NCBI RefSeq assembly: GCF_030654605.1
Contig: NZ_JAURXB010000066.1
Coordinates: forward strand, 1-64,000
Source of the DNA: Bradyrhizobium sp.
GTDB lineage: Bacteria > Pseudomonadota > Alphaproteobacteria > Rhizobiales > Xanthobacteraceae
Reading direction: 5' to 3'
Length of the DNA stretch: 64,000 bases
This document shows, piece after piece, positions 36,211 to 43,093 of the stretch (position 1 is the first letter of the stretch; each line of letters begins with the position of its first letter). The translations under genes were made by a program, and so were the position numbers. The notes under the pieces are model-generated. The model did not search any database. It worked only from the letters and a program-made list of their open reading frames with translations, and was not told the origin of the DNA.

Positions 36211-38904
36211 TTAGCCGGTCTTGCGCGCGGGCTCCATCGTATCACTGGGGTTGCGGCCGACCAGCGCGCCGTATTGCCCGATCGGCAGCGGCTTGCCGAG
36301 GAAATAGCCCTGCACTGCGTCGCAGCCTGCATCCGCGAGGAAGACGAGCTGTTCCTGGGTTTCCACGCCCTCGGCCACGATCGACATTTCGAGGCCGTGG
36401 CCGAGGCCGATGACGGCGCGCACGATCGACGCCGACTGCGGGTTGCGTCCGAGATTGACGACGAAGGCGCGGTCGATCTTGATCTTGTCGAACGGAAACG
36501 CCTGCAGATAGCTCAGCGAGGAATAGCCGCTGCCGAAATCGTCCATCGAGATGCGCACGCCGAGCGCCTTCAGCCGACGCAGCAACGCCAGGCCGCGATC
36601 GAAATCCTCGATCAGCACGCCCTCGGTGATTTCCAGCTCGAGCCTATCAGGCGCGAGGCCGGTTTCGATCAGGATCGAGTGCACGAGCCCGACCACGTCG
36701 CCGTGCATGAACTGGGCCGGCGACAGGTTGACCGCGATCTGCAGCGGCAGCGGCCAGGAGGCCGCCTCGCGGCAGGCTTCGCGCAGGATCCATTCGCCCA
36801 TCTCGACGATCAGGCCGCTCTCTTCGGCGAGCGGGATGAAATCACCGGGCGGAACGAAGCCGCGCACCGGATGCATCCACCGCGCCAGCGCCTCGAAGCC
36901 GATGATCTTGCTGCCGGCGATGGTCGGATGCGCCATCGCCTGCGGCTGATAATGCAGCGAGAGCTCGCCGTTCCTGATCGCCAGCGAGAGATCCTGGTGC
37001 AGCACCCGGCGATCCCGGATCTGCTGGTCCATCTCGGGTTCATAGATGCTGATCGAACCGCGCGATTTCGCCTTGGCGCGGAACAGCGCCGCGCCGGCAT
37101 TGGCCAGCAGGGAGGCGGCGTCGGAGCCGTTGTGCGGAAATACCGAGATGCCGGTGGTGCAGCCGGTGCGGACCGATTTGCCGTCGATCAGGAATTCGCT
37201 GGAAAGCGCCTCGGCCAATTGCTCGGCCAGCAACACGCCTGCGACCGGCTGCTTGCCGTCGATGATCATTCCGAACTCGTCGCCGGACAGCCGGGCCACG
37301 ACCCCGCCGCGCGCCGAGTGCTGGATCCGGTGCGCCACTTCGATCAGCAGTTTGTCGCCGACCGCATGGCCGAACACGTCGTTGATTTCCTTCAGGCCGT
37401 CGAGGTCGACCGACAGCACCGCGAATTCCTCGTCGGTGCCTCCGCAGGCCTCGATCATCTGCGCCAGCGCCTGCAGGAAGGCAGCGCGGTTCGGCAGGTC
37501 CGTCAGGCCGTCATGATACGCCATATGCGCCATCCGCGACTCGGTCTGGCGGCGGTCGGTGACATCCTCATGGGTCTTGATCAGGTATTGCGGCTCGCCG
37601 GCATCGTCGAGCACCGTCATGCGGCGCGTCAGGAACAGCCGCAGGCCGTCCTTGGTGGAGATCGGGTGTTCCTCGGCGAGCAGGCCGCGCTTCTTGATCG
37701 CGGCTTCATCGCGGGCGATGATCAGCTTGGCTTCGCGCGGATTGAAGATATCCGCGGCCGTGAGGCCGGTGGCGTCCTCGCGCCGACGGTTGAGGATGGT
37801 CTCGGCGCTGCGATTGGCCAGCAGATATCGGCCGTCGCTGACGCGTTCGACGATCAGCGACACCGGAATGTTGTCGACCACCAGCTCGAGGAATTTCTTG
37901 GTGTTCTCGAGCTCCTTGGACAGCGACCGGCGATCGGTGACATCGTCGAACAAGGCGATCAGGAATTCCGGCCGGTTCTGCTCGTCGCGGGCGACCACCC
38001 GGACGCTCGAGAGGACGCGCTTCTTGGCGCCACGCTCGACCACGAACTCGTTGCGGAACTGGCCATCGGGCGAGCTGAGCGCGGCCTGATCCGCTGCCTC
38101 GATGCTTGCCGTCGTCTCGGGGCGGAAGATCTCGTCGGCGCGCTTGCCGACGATGTGGTCGCGGGAAAAACGGGAAAAGCGTTCGAATGCGCGATTGGCG
38201 AAGATGTAGCGGCCGTCGTCGATATTCTTGGCGGCCACGCATACCGGCACATTGTCGAGCACCGATTCCAGGAATTGCTTGGTCGAAGCAAGCTGCCGCG
38301 ACAGCTTGCGCTGCTCGCTGCAATCCTCATGCGTCGCCACCGAGCCGCCGTTCGGCAGCGGAAACTGTCTGGTCACGACCGATCGCCCGTCAGGCAACTC
38401 GGTCACGAGACCTTCCGGAGTGGAGGCCCTGGCCCGGAATTCCTCGTCGCTGAGCTTGATCAGGCCGTTGCGGCGCCGCATTTCCAGCAGTTCCGGCCCG
38501 GTCATGTATTTCGGGACATCCGAACGCGTCAGGCCGTAAATCTCGAGATAGCGATCGTTACAGAATACGACTCGCCTCTGCGCATCCGTCATCACCACGC
38601 CCTGACTGAGGTTATTCAGGGCGGAACTGACGAAGGCGTTTCTGCGCAACTGTGTGCGCTTGACCTTGCGCAGCGCCGAGTGCACCCACAGCGCGACTGC
38701 GGCGAGAAATGACGCGATGACGATGCCGCCGATCAGCATTTGCCAGATCATGCCGGGATCGGCCGAGCCGATATAATCCCGCGCCGAAAAGTTACTGGAT
38801 ACGGCCGAGGCCGCGCCGAACGGCGTAACGGTGGCGACCACGCAGACGACAACCTGCGCGGGAAACAAGCTCTTGCCGCCAGCCTGCCAATTCTTGTCAG
38901 CCAT
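36211..38904 (-). CDS. membrane PAS-GGDEF-EAL cyclic-di-GMP protein
   Basis: An 897-aa protein. Two N-terminal hydrophobic segments (about 15-35 and 50-75) are followed by three PAS domains (about 90-200, 215-325, 340-450), GGDEF (about 460-620, signature RLSGDEF) and EAL (about 640-885, signature GFEALARW). The EAL catalytic landmarks ELEITEGVL, DDFGSGYSSL and KIDRAFV are intact, so phosphodiesterase activity is likely. SGDEF is compatible with cyclase activity or with a GTP-sensing role. Only 9 bp separate it from glpD in the same direction. Confidence 0.9.
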   Translation of the reverse strand: MADKNWQAGGKSLFPAQVVVCVVATVTPFGAASAVSSNFSARDYIGSADPGMIWQMLIGGIVIASFLAAVALWVHSALRKVKRTQLRRNAFVSSALNNLSQGVVMTDAQRRVVFCNDRYLEIYGLTRSDVPKYMTGPELLEMRRRNGLIKLSDEEFRARASTPEGLVTELPDGRSVVTRQFPLPNGGSVATHEDCSEQRKLSRQLASTKQFLESVLDNVPVCVAAKNIDDGRYIFANRAFERFSRFSRDHIVGKRADEIFRPETTASIEAADQAALSSPDGQFRNEFVVERGAKKRVLSSVRVVARDEQNRPEFLIALFDDVTDRRSLSKELENTKKFLELVVDNIPVSLIVERVSDGRYLLANRSAETILNRRREDATGLTAADIFNPREAKLIIARDEAAIKKRGLLAEEHPISTKDGLRLFLTRRMTVLDDAGEPQYLIKTHEDVTDRRQTESRMAHMAYHDGLTDLPNRAAFLQALAQMIEACGGTDEEFAVLSVDLDGLKEINDVFGHAVGDKLLIEVAHRIQHSARGGVVARLSGDEFGMIIDGKQPVAGVLLAEQLAEALSSEFLIDGKSVRTGCTTGISVFPHNGSDAASLLANAGAALFRAKAKSRGSISIYEPEMDQQIRDRRVLHQDLSLAIRNGELSLHYQPQAMAHPTIAGSKIIGFEALARWMHPVRGFVPPGDFIPLAEESGLIVEMGEWILREACREAASWPLPLQIAVNLSPAQFMHGDVVGLVHSILIETGLAPDRLELEITEGVLIEDFDRGLALLRRLKALGVRISMDDFGSGYSSLSYLQAFPFDKIKIDRAFVVNLGRNPQSASIVRAVIGLGHGLEMSIVAEGVETQEQLVFLADAGCDAVQGYFLGKPLPIGQYGALVGRNPSDTMEPARKTG

Positions 38905-39037
38905 CAGTCACCCGCGGATTTGTGGCCGGAGTGTCGGGCTTGACGGGTTTGGATCAGGTAAACACGTACCCTTGCAACCCAAAAATGTGTCTCAAATTAC
39001 GGCAATTGCCCTGACATGATTAACGCTTCCCTAACAA

Positions 39038-39079
39038 GAAGCCGTTCGGAAAGCGTTCCGGAACGAATTCAACGGCTTC
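39038..39079. other. nested inverted repeats in intergenic gap
   Basis: GAAGCCGTT (39038-39046) pairs with AACGGCTTC (39071-39079) and encloses an inner CGGAA (39047-39051) / TTCCG (39056-39060) hairpin. It is the only structure I see in the 301-bp gap 38905-39205 between divergent genes. It has no T tract. Confidence 0.4.
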
Positions 39080-39205
39080 CTGTGAACATCGTGCCCGAAA
39101 GCTGGCGATCATGCGTGAGTGCGGTTGATCCGGGACGCGCGGTATTCCACAACGGCGCACCCTAGGTCGAATGGCCACACAATCCCACGGGACCAGAACC
39201 CTCGA

Positions 39206-40309
39206 ATGGACAAGGTAGAGTGCGTCGTTATCGGTGCGGGGGTGATCGGTCTTGCGATCGCACGGCGGCTCGCACGGGCGGGACGCGAGGTGGTCGTGCT
39301 GGAGGCGGCCGAAGGCATCGGCACCGTCACATCCTCTCGCAACAGCGAGGTGATCCACGCCGGCATCTATTACAAGGCCGGCAGCCTGATGGCGCGGATG
39401 TGCGTCAGTGGCAAGCAGGCGCTCTATGAATACTGCCGGGAGCACGGCATTCCGCACCGCAATTGCGGCAAGCTGATCGTCGCCACTAACCCCAAGGAAA
39501 CCGAAAAGCTGCAATCGATCCGGGCGCATGCCGAAGCCAATGGCGTGCTCGATCTGCAGGCCCTTTCGGGCGAAGCCGCGCGGCAACTGGAGCCGGCCTT
39601 GAACTGCGACGCCGCCCTGCACTCGCCCTCCACCGGCATCGTCGACAGCCACGCCTTCATGCTGGCGCTGCGCGGCGATGCCGAGGCGAGCGGCGCGGCC
39701 TTCGCCTTCCACACCCCGCTGCTGCGCGCCAGGGCAAGCGCGGAGGAAATCGAACTCGACGCCGGCGGCGAGGCGCCGACGACGCTGGCATGCCGGCTTG
39801 TGATCAACGCCGCGGGGCTCGCCGCGTCCGCAGTCGCGCGCAGCATCGATGGCATGCCGATCGAACTGATCCCGCCGGCCTATCTCGCCAAGGGAAACTA
39901 TTTCAGCTGCAGCGCGCGGGCGCCGTTCTCACGGCTGATCTACCCGGTGCCCGAACCCGGCGGGCTCGGCGTCCATCTCACCCTCGACATGGCGGGACAG
40001 GCCCGGTTCGGCCCCGACGTGGAATGGATCGATGCCATCGACTACGCGGTCGATCCGGCGCGGGCGGAACGATTTTATCCGGCAATCCGGCGCTACTGGC
40101 CGACGCTGCCGGACGGCGCGTTGATGCCGAGCTATTCCGGAATTCGGCCGAAGATCGTGCCGCCGGCGGTGGCCGTGCAGGATTTCCTGATTCAGGGGCC
40201 ACGGGAGCATGGCGTCGCCGGACTGATCAATCTGTTCGGGATTGAGTCGCCGGGGCTGACATCATCGCTGGCAATCGCCGACCATGTCGGCGAACTCGCC
40301 GACATGTAG
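39206..40309 (+). CDS. FAD-dependent oxidoreductase, L-2-hydroxyglutarate oxidase-like
   Basis: A 367-aa DAO-fold flavoprotein. FAD motif [19 protein letters not shown] starts near residue 8. [26 protein letters not shown] is characteristic of LhgO/YgaF-type L-2-hydroxyglutarate dehydrogenases. [25 protein letters not shown] and SGIRPKI further support this. The ATG at 39206 was chosen because it begins [12 protein letters not shown]. The substrate is inferred from the family; other 2-hydroxyacids are possible. Confidence 0.87.
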   Translation: MDKVECVVIGAGVIGLAIARRLARAGREVVVLEAAEGIGTVTSSRNSEVIHAGIYYKAGSLMARMCVSGKQALYEYCREHGIPHRNCGKLIVATNPKETEKLQSIRAHAEANGVLDLQALSGEAARQLEPALNCDAALHSPSTGIVDSHAFMLALRGDAEASGAAFAFHTPLLRARASAEEIELDAGGEAPTTLACRLVINAAGLAASAVARSIDGMPIELIPPAYLAKGNYFSCSARAPFSRLIYPVPEPGGLGVHLTLDMAGQARFGPDVEWIDAIDYAVDPARAERFYPAIRRYWPTLPDGALMPSYSGIRPKIVPPAVAVQDFLIQGPREHGVAGLINLFGIESPGLTSSLAIADHVGELADM

Positions 40310-40409
40310 CAATCGCAGGCATCCCGGCCGTAGTAGCGCGAGAGCAACTTGGAGATGAGCGCAATGACGCTCATCCCCGGAGGGCGGCTGAAAAGTTGGC
40401 GGTACGGCG

Positions 40410-40595
40410 CTAGTGCAGCGTCTCGCCTGCGGTATGCCTCAACCGCTCGATCTCGTCCTTGACCATCAATTTCCGGCGCTTCAGTTCAACAATTCGCAGG
40501 TCGTCCGTTGAAAGGTGCACGAGAGCTTCATGCAATTCGTTTTCAAGAACTTTGTGTTTCCGTTCTAGTTCAACGAGATGCGCCTGAATTGCCAT
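40410..40595 (-). CDS. DUF465/YdcH family protein
   Basis: A 61-aa helical protein: HLVELERKHKVLENELHEAL, then a short turn and DLRIVELKRRKLMVKDEIERLR. This is the two-helix hairpin of the YdcH/DUF465 family. The function is unknown. It is divergent, across 236 bp, from another DUF465 gene. Confidence 0.85.
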   Translation of the reverse strand: MAIQAHLVELERKHKVLENELHEALVHLSTDDLRIVELKRRKLMVKDEIERLRHTAGETLH

Positions 40596-40831
40596 ACGAA
40601 ACCTCCTCGGTGGAATTAAACCTCAGATTCGATCCGGACCACAAAGTGTACACGAGCCGGCGAATCTGTCGATGGAAATCAAAAATCGGTTGCTCATATT
40701 TCGGTGCTATGTGTAACCAATCGTGAGTAGGGAACCGCCCGCTTGCGCACGGGACCGACAGGGCCGATATTCCCTGAGGCGGCTTCCACAACCCTTCGCG
40801 ACCTCATCGCGTTTTTCAGCTAACGTACACC

Positions 40832-41038
40832 ATGACCGACGAAGATGAGCGCGAACTCGAATCCGAGCTCGCACGGCTACAGCAGGAACACCGCGATCTC
40901 GACGCGGCGATCGACGCATTGCATCAGTCGCCCGCCCCGGATTTGTTGCGGCTACAGCGGCTGAAGAAGCGCAAGCTGCAACTGCGCGACCGCATCGCGT
41001 TCATCGAAGACCAGATCACGCCTGACATCATCGCCTGA
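40832..41038 (+). CDS. DUF465/YdcH family protein
   Basis: A 68-aa coiled-coil hairpin: LESELARLQQEHRDLDAAIDAL and LRLQRLKKRKLQLRDRIAFIED. It is a paralogue of the divergent 61-aa gene, with the conserved L-K-K/R-R-K-L core. Its stop lies 6 bp from the 3' end of the convergent receiver gene. Confidence 0.85.
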   Translation: MTDEDERELESELARLQQEHRDLDAAIDALHQSPAPDLLRLQRLKKRKLQLRDRIAFIEDQITPDIIA

Positions 41039-41044
41039 TCAAGT

Positions 41045-41425
41045 TCAGCTGTCGCAAATCAACTCCCGCAGCAGACCATTGATCTGAGTCGGACTGTATG
41101 GCTTGGGCAGGAACCGGCCGCCATCCGGCAGATCGGTTTCCCCGACATGGAGCCGGCCGGAGGTGGCGACAATCTTGATCGGCGGCCAGCGGCCCCGGAC
41201 CGCGCGGGCCAGCTTCAGGCCGTCCATCGAGCCCGGCATCTGGATATCCGTAAACACGACCGTGATGTCCCGGCGGGCTTCGAGAATTTCAATTGCCTGG
41301 TCGGCATTGGCGGCTTCGACCGCCTCGAACCCGGCGGCCCTGACCATGTCGGCCGCCTCCATTCGCAACAGAAACTCGTCCTCGACGATCAGCACCACGG
41401 GCCTCTTCGACTCGACAAGACCCAT
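41045..41425 (-). CDS. single-domain response regulator receiver
   Basis: A 126-aa CheY-like receiver. The acidic pair is in VEDEFLL (about 15-16), the phospho-acceptor Asp in FTDIQMPG (about residue 60), a Thr/Ser switch in VATSGR and Lys in FLPKPYSP (about 108). No output domain. MGLVESKRPVVLIVEDEFLLRMEAADMV resembles the many stand-alone receivers of Bradyrhizobium, often partners of HWE-type kinases. The partner is not visible here. The mobile element inserted about 140 bp upstream of its start. Confidence 0.88.
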   Translation of the reverse strand: MGLVESKRPVVLIVEDEFLLRMEAADMVRAAGFEAVEAANADQAIEILEARRDITVVFTDIQMPGSMDGLKLARAVRGRWPPIKIVATSGRLHVGETDLPDGGRFLPKPYSPTQINGLLRELICDS

Positions 41426-41565
41426 GCTTCCACTCCCCGCGAATAGGCATTAAGCGCCGGATATTGTTTTCGTTCCCGCCCCACCCTTTTTCTGCCGTTG
41501 CGACGACGCCCATGCGGCGCTCCGCGGTTCGCGGTGGAAATCGGCAACCGGCGCCGTCTGGTCTG

Positions 41566-41573
41566 TTGACTCC
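41566..41573. repeat. left 8-bp target duplication of IS1595-type element
   Basis: TTGACTCC, identical to 45709-45716 on the other side of the element. IS1595-family transposition gives 8-bp duplications. Confidence 0.85.
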
Positions 41574-41612
41574 CGGGACTATATACTTGAGACCACAGCC
41601 TCCATAGGTGGG

Positions 41613-41639
41613 CGTATCTAGTTGATACGTATCTAATTG
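41613..41639. promoter_or_regulatory. GTATC operator-like array near element left end
   Basis: GTATCTAGTTG (41613-41623) is repeated as GTATCTAATTG (41629-41639), 16 bp apart. With GATAC between, the array also forms the inverted repeats GTATC-N5-GATAC and GATACGTATC. It lies 38-64 bp before the winged-helix gene start, a natural place for an autoregulatory operator. Confidence 0.5.
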
Positions 41640-41676
41640 TTTGCAGACTCTCGCCCGGCCTGTTATACGGTCGGCC

Positions 41677-42081
41677 ATGAATGACAACACAGACCCCATG
41701 GCTGCGTTCACAGAGCTCGCCGACAAGATCAGGCGTTCAGCATATGCTGACGGCTGGCGCGATGCGATGAACGCTGTATCGAAAGCAGTTGGCGATCTGG
41801 CACCCGGTGAAGTGCAGGACGTTATAGGCCCCGCTGCGCCCCTTAAACTAGTGGGCGGGACAGCAGCCAGCGGTACTAAATCGAAGCTAACCGTGGGTAC
41901 CACGCCCTATTTTATAGTGCGGGCGCTGGAAGCTAAGCCGGGCCTCACGCCCGCTGAAATTATTCAGGCGCTTCAGGACGGCGGTCATTCAGCGCCAGAG
42001 AATTCGATCCGAACCAACATACACCGCCTGAAAGAGCGCAAGCTGATCGTCGCGCGTCACGGCAAATGGTTCGTGCTCTAA
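41677..42081 (+). CDS. winged-helix-like passenger protein
   Basis: A 134-aa protein. The N-terminal helical part (MAAFTELADKIRRSAYADGW) is followed by a polar linker and a C-terminal winged-helix-like domain of about 55 residues: TPYFIVRALEAKPGLTPAEI, then ENSIRTNIHRLKERKLIVARHGKW. The latter resembles a MarR/ROK-like wHTH with recognition helix and wing. It is probably a DNA-binding regulator of the element. Codon use is less GC-rich than in the chromosomal neighbours. I do not recognise a named family. Confidence 0.6.
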   Translation: MNDNTDPMAAFTELADKIRRSAYADGWRDAMNAVSKAVGDLAPGEVQDVIGPAAPLKLVGGTAASGTKSKLTVGTTPYFIVRALEAKPGLTPAEIIQALQDGGHSAPENSIRTNIHRLKERKLIVARHGKWFVL

Positions 42082-42235
42082 TGCAAACGGCGGGCTAGGC
42101 CCGCCGTCTCAATCCTTCCTGCATTCAGGCCGTGGCACTGATGCAGGGGGTCTCCCGGATAGCCGGGTATGATGGCTTGCAAGGGCCGTCGTCTAGAACC
42201 GGGGCAGTCACGGAAAGCCCCGGAGGGAGGATACC

Positions 42236-42253
42236 ATGCAACAACGTAGTTGA
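42236..42253 (+). CDS. possible 5-codon leader peptide (MQQRS)
   Basis: The best ribosome site of this region, GGAGGGAGG (42222-42230), stands 5 nt before an ATG that encodes only M-Q-Q-R-S and stops at TGA. Four bases later a second ATG opens a 35-codon frame (42257-42364) that runs through a GC-rich hairpin and ends inside hicA. The chain would allow translational coupling into hicA, which has no clear ribosome site of its own. Speculative. Confidence 0.25.
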   Translation: MQQRS

Positions 42254-42256
42254 GGC

Positions 42257-42364
42257 ATGAAACGTGGCGCGTCGTCGGCTGGTACCCGGCGACGCGCCAT
42301 ACGTATATTACTAAACTCCTGTAATTATTGCAAGAATCATGGCCGATTTTACGCCCGAAGTTAA
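42257..42364 (+). CDS. possible 35-aa coupling ORF overlapping hicA start
   Basis: A 35-codon frame starting MKRGASSAGTRRRAIRILL, very basic. It starts 4 nt after the leader stop, contains the 42266-42298 stem-loop, and ends 26 nt inside hicA in another frame. Either a coupling device or chance. No family is recognised. Confidence 0.22.
   Translation: MKRGASSAGTRRRAIRILLNSCNYCKNHGRFYARS
42266..42298. other. 9-bp GC-rich stem-loop before hicA
   Basis: GGCGCGTCG (42266-42274) pairs with CGACGCGCC (42290-42298) around a 15-nt loop, followed by an AT-rich stretch without a T run. It lies 40 bp before the hicA start and may control its message. Apart from this and the short frames above, 42082-42338 shows no gene. 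Confidence 0.5.
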
Positions 42365-42533
42365 GAGAATACTGAAGGAAAACGGCTGCTGGTTCGTTCG
42401 CCAGGGCAACGGCGATCATGAAATGTGGAAAAGCCCGATTTCGAATAGGAGCTTCCCCGTGGACTCAAAAATCAAGTCTCGCCACACGGCCAATGGCATT
42501 ATGAAGCAAGCAGGACTGCCAAAGGCGTTTTAA
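42339..42533 (+). CDS. hicA: HicA-type mRNA interferase toxin
   Basis: A 64-aa HicA with the dsRBD-like fold. It has the sequence EVKRILKENGCWFVRQGNGDHEMWKSP, containing the catalytic His in G-D-H-E, and SRHTANGIMKQAGLPKAF at the C-terminus. That ending is characteristic of HicA proteins normally encoded after a DUF1902 HicB-like gene. Here the only DUF1902 gene lies on the opposite strand, pointing towards hicA. The ribosome site is weak. Confidence 0.82.
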   Translation: MADFTPEVKRILKENGCWFVRQGNGDHEMWKSPISNRSFPVDSKIKSRHTANGIMKQAGLPKAF

Positions 42534-42685
42534 GCCTTTACTGACTTTTTCTGGCGTTTGCGTAGCTTAGGTTTTTCTTTAAGCGGCTTTGGCGATATGC
42601 TCAGGGCGGCCTTTAAGGCCACCAAAAAACGTCGCTGCGCCTCTTCCTCATTGTGAGATTCGGGCTGTCTCTTGGGAGACGTCAA
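42530..42685 (-). CDS. small basic passenger ORF downstream of DUF1902
   Basis: A 51-codon frame starting at a TTG (42685) that overlaps the DUF1902 stop by 4 bases (TTGA). It ends with TAA at 42530-42532, overlapping the hicA stop by 3 bases. The protein is polar at first (HNEEEAQRRFLVALKAAL) and Lys/Arg-rich at its end (PLKEKPKLRKRQKKSVKA). The operonic overlap with DUF1902 supports coding. Function unknown; it may be the real partner of the DUF1902 protein. Confidence 0.45.
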   Translation of the reverse strand: MTSPKRQPESHNEEEAQRRFLVALKAALSISPKPLKEKPKLRKRQKKSVKA

Positions 42686-42945
42686 GCGACCCTCGCCTGC
42701 GGCTCAGCGGTCGATTGCGTGATGAGCTCGTAAGGAACCACCGAACCGGCGCGCGCGTCTCCATTAGCATCCAATACGTCCTGAATTACGCTTGGAAGCT
42801 TGCTGAATAGGTCAGAGATGCTCTCGGCCTCAGTGACGAGAGGGATTTCGTCGCTCTGGGCAACCCAGACGCTGGCCTCAACGTCAAAATCAGCGCGGAT
42901 TACGATTGGGGGCACGCTGCTTTTCCTTAGAATAGAGTGAGCCAC
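42682..42945 (-). CDS. DUF1902/HicB-like antitoxin candidate
   Basis: An 87-aa protein with the partial RNase-H-like fold of HicB: IVIRADFDVEASVWVAQSDEIPLV, then EAESISDLFSKLPSVIQDVLDANG and VPYELI. DUF1902 genes usually precede hicA in the same operon and neutralise it. This one is convergent with hicA instead and followed by a 51-codon basic frame. It lacks a C-terminal DNA-binding domain, as usual for DUF1902. Confidence 0.75.
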   Translation of the reverse strand: MAHSILRKSSVPPIVIRADFDVEASVWVAQSDEIPLVTEAESISDLFSKLPSVIQDVLDANGDARAGSVVPYELITQSTAEPQARVA

Positions 42946-43025
42946 GATGGCTCTAAGTACTTTATAATAGATGAAAATTCCAAAAGTTCAATTGTCGGCC
43001 ATGACCCAATATGGGAAAATGGGGG

Positions 43026-43054
43026 CGTGTTGTAGAATAGTATTCTACGACACG
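43026..43054. promoter_or_regulatory. 14-bp-arm palindrome upstream of DUF1902
   Basis: The arms 43026-43039 and 43041-43054 pair at all 14 positions (one T-G) around a single base (left arm CGTGTTGTAGAATA). It is 81 bp upstream of the DUF1902 start and, before the IS5 insertion, about 100 bp past the IS1595 transposase stop. It may be an operator or a terminator on the minus strand. Apart from this and the IS5 end, 42946-43248 shows no gene. Confidence 0.5.
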
Positions 43055-43093
43055 GACTTTTCCCGGGTTTTTTCGCGTTTTCCCTTGCTAAGT

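Noticed and set aside
36274..38712. An 812-codon frame antisense to the PAS-GGDEF-EAL gene
   Set aside because: Typical high-GC shadow: rich in Arg, Gly, Asp and His, no domain, while the opposite strand has complete motifs.
36211..38904. GGDEF domain called inactive because the motif reads SGDEF
   Set aside because: SGDEF occurs in active cyclases; the sequence alone does not justify calling it degenerate.
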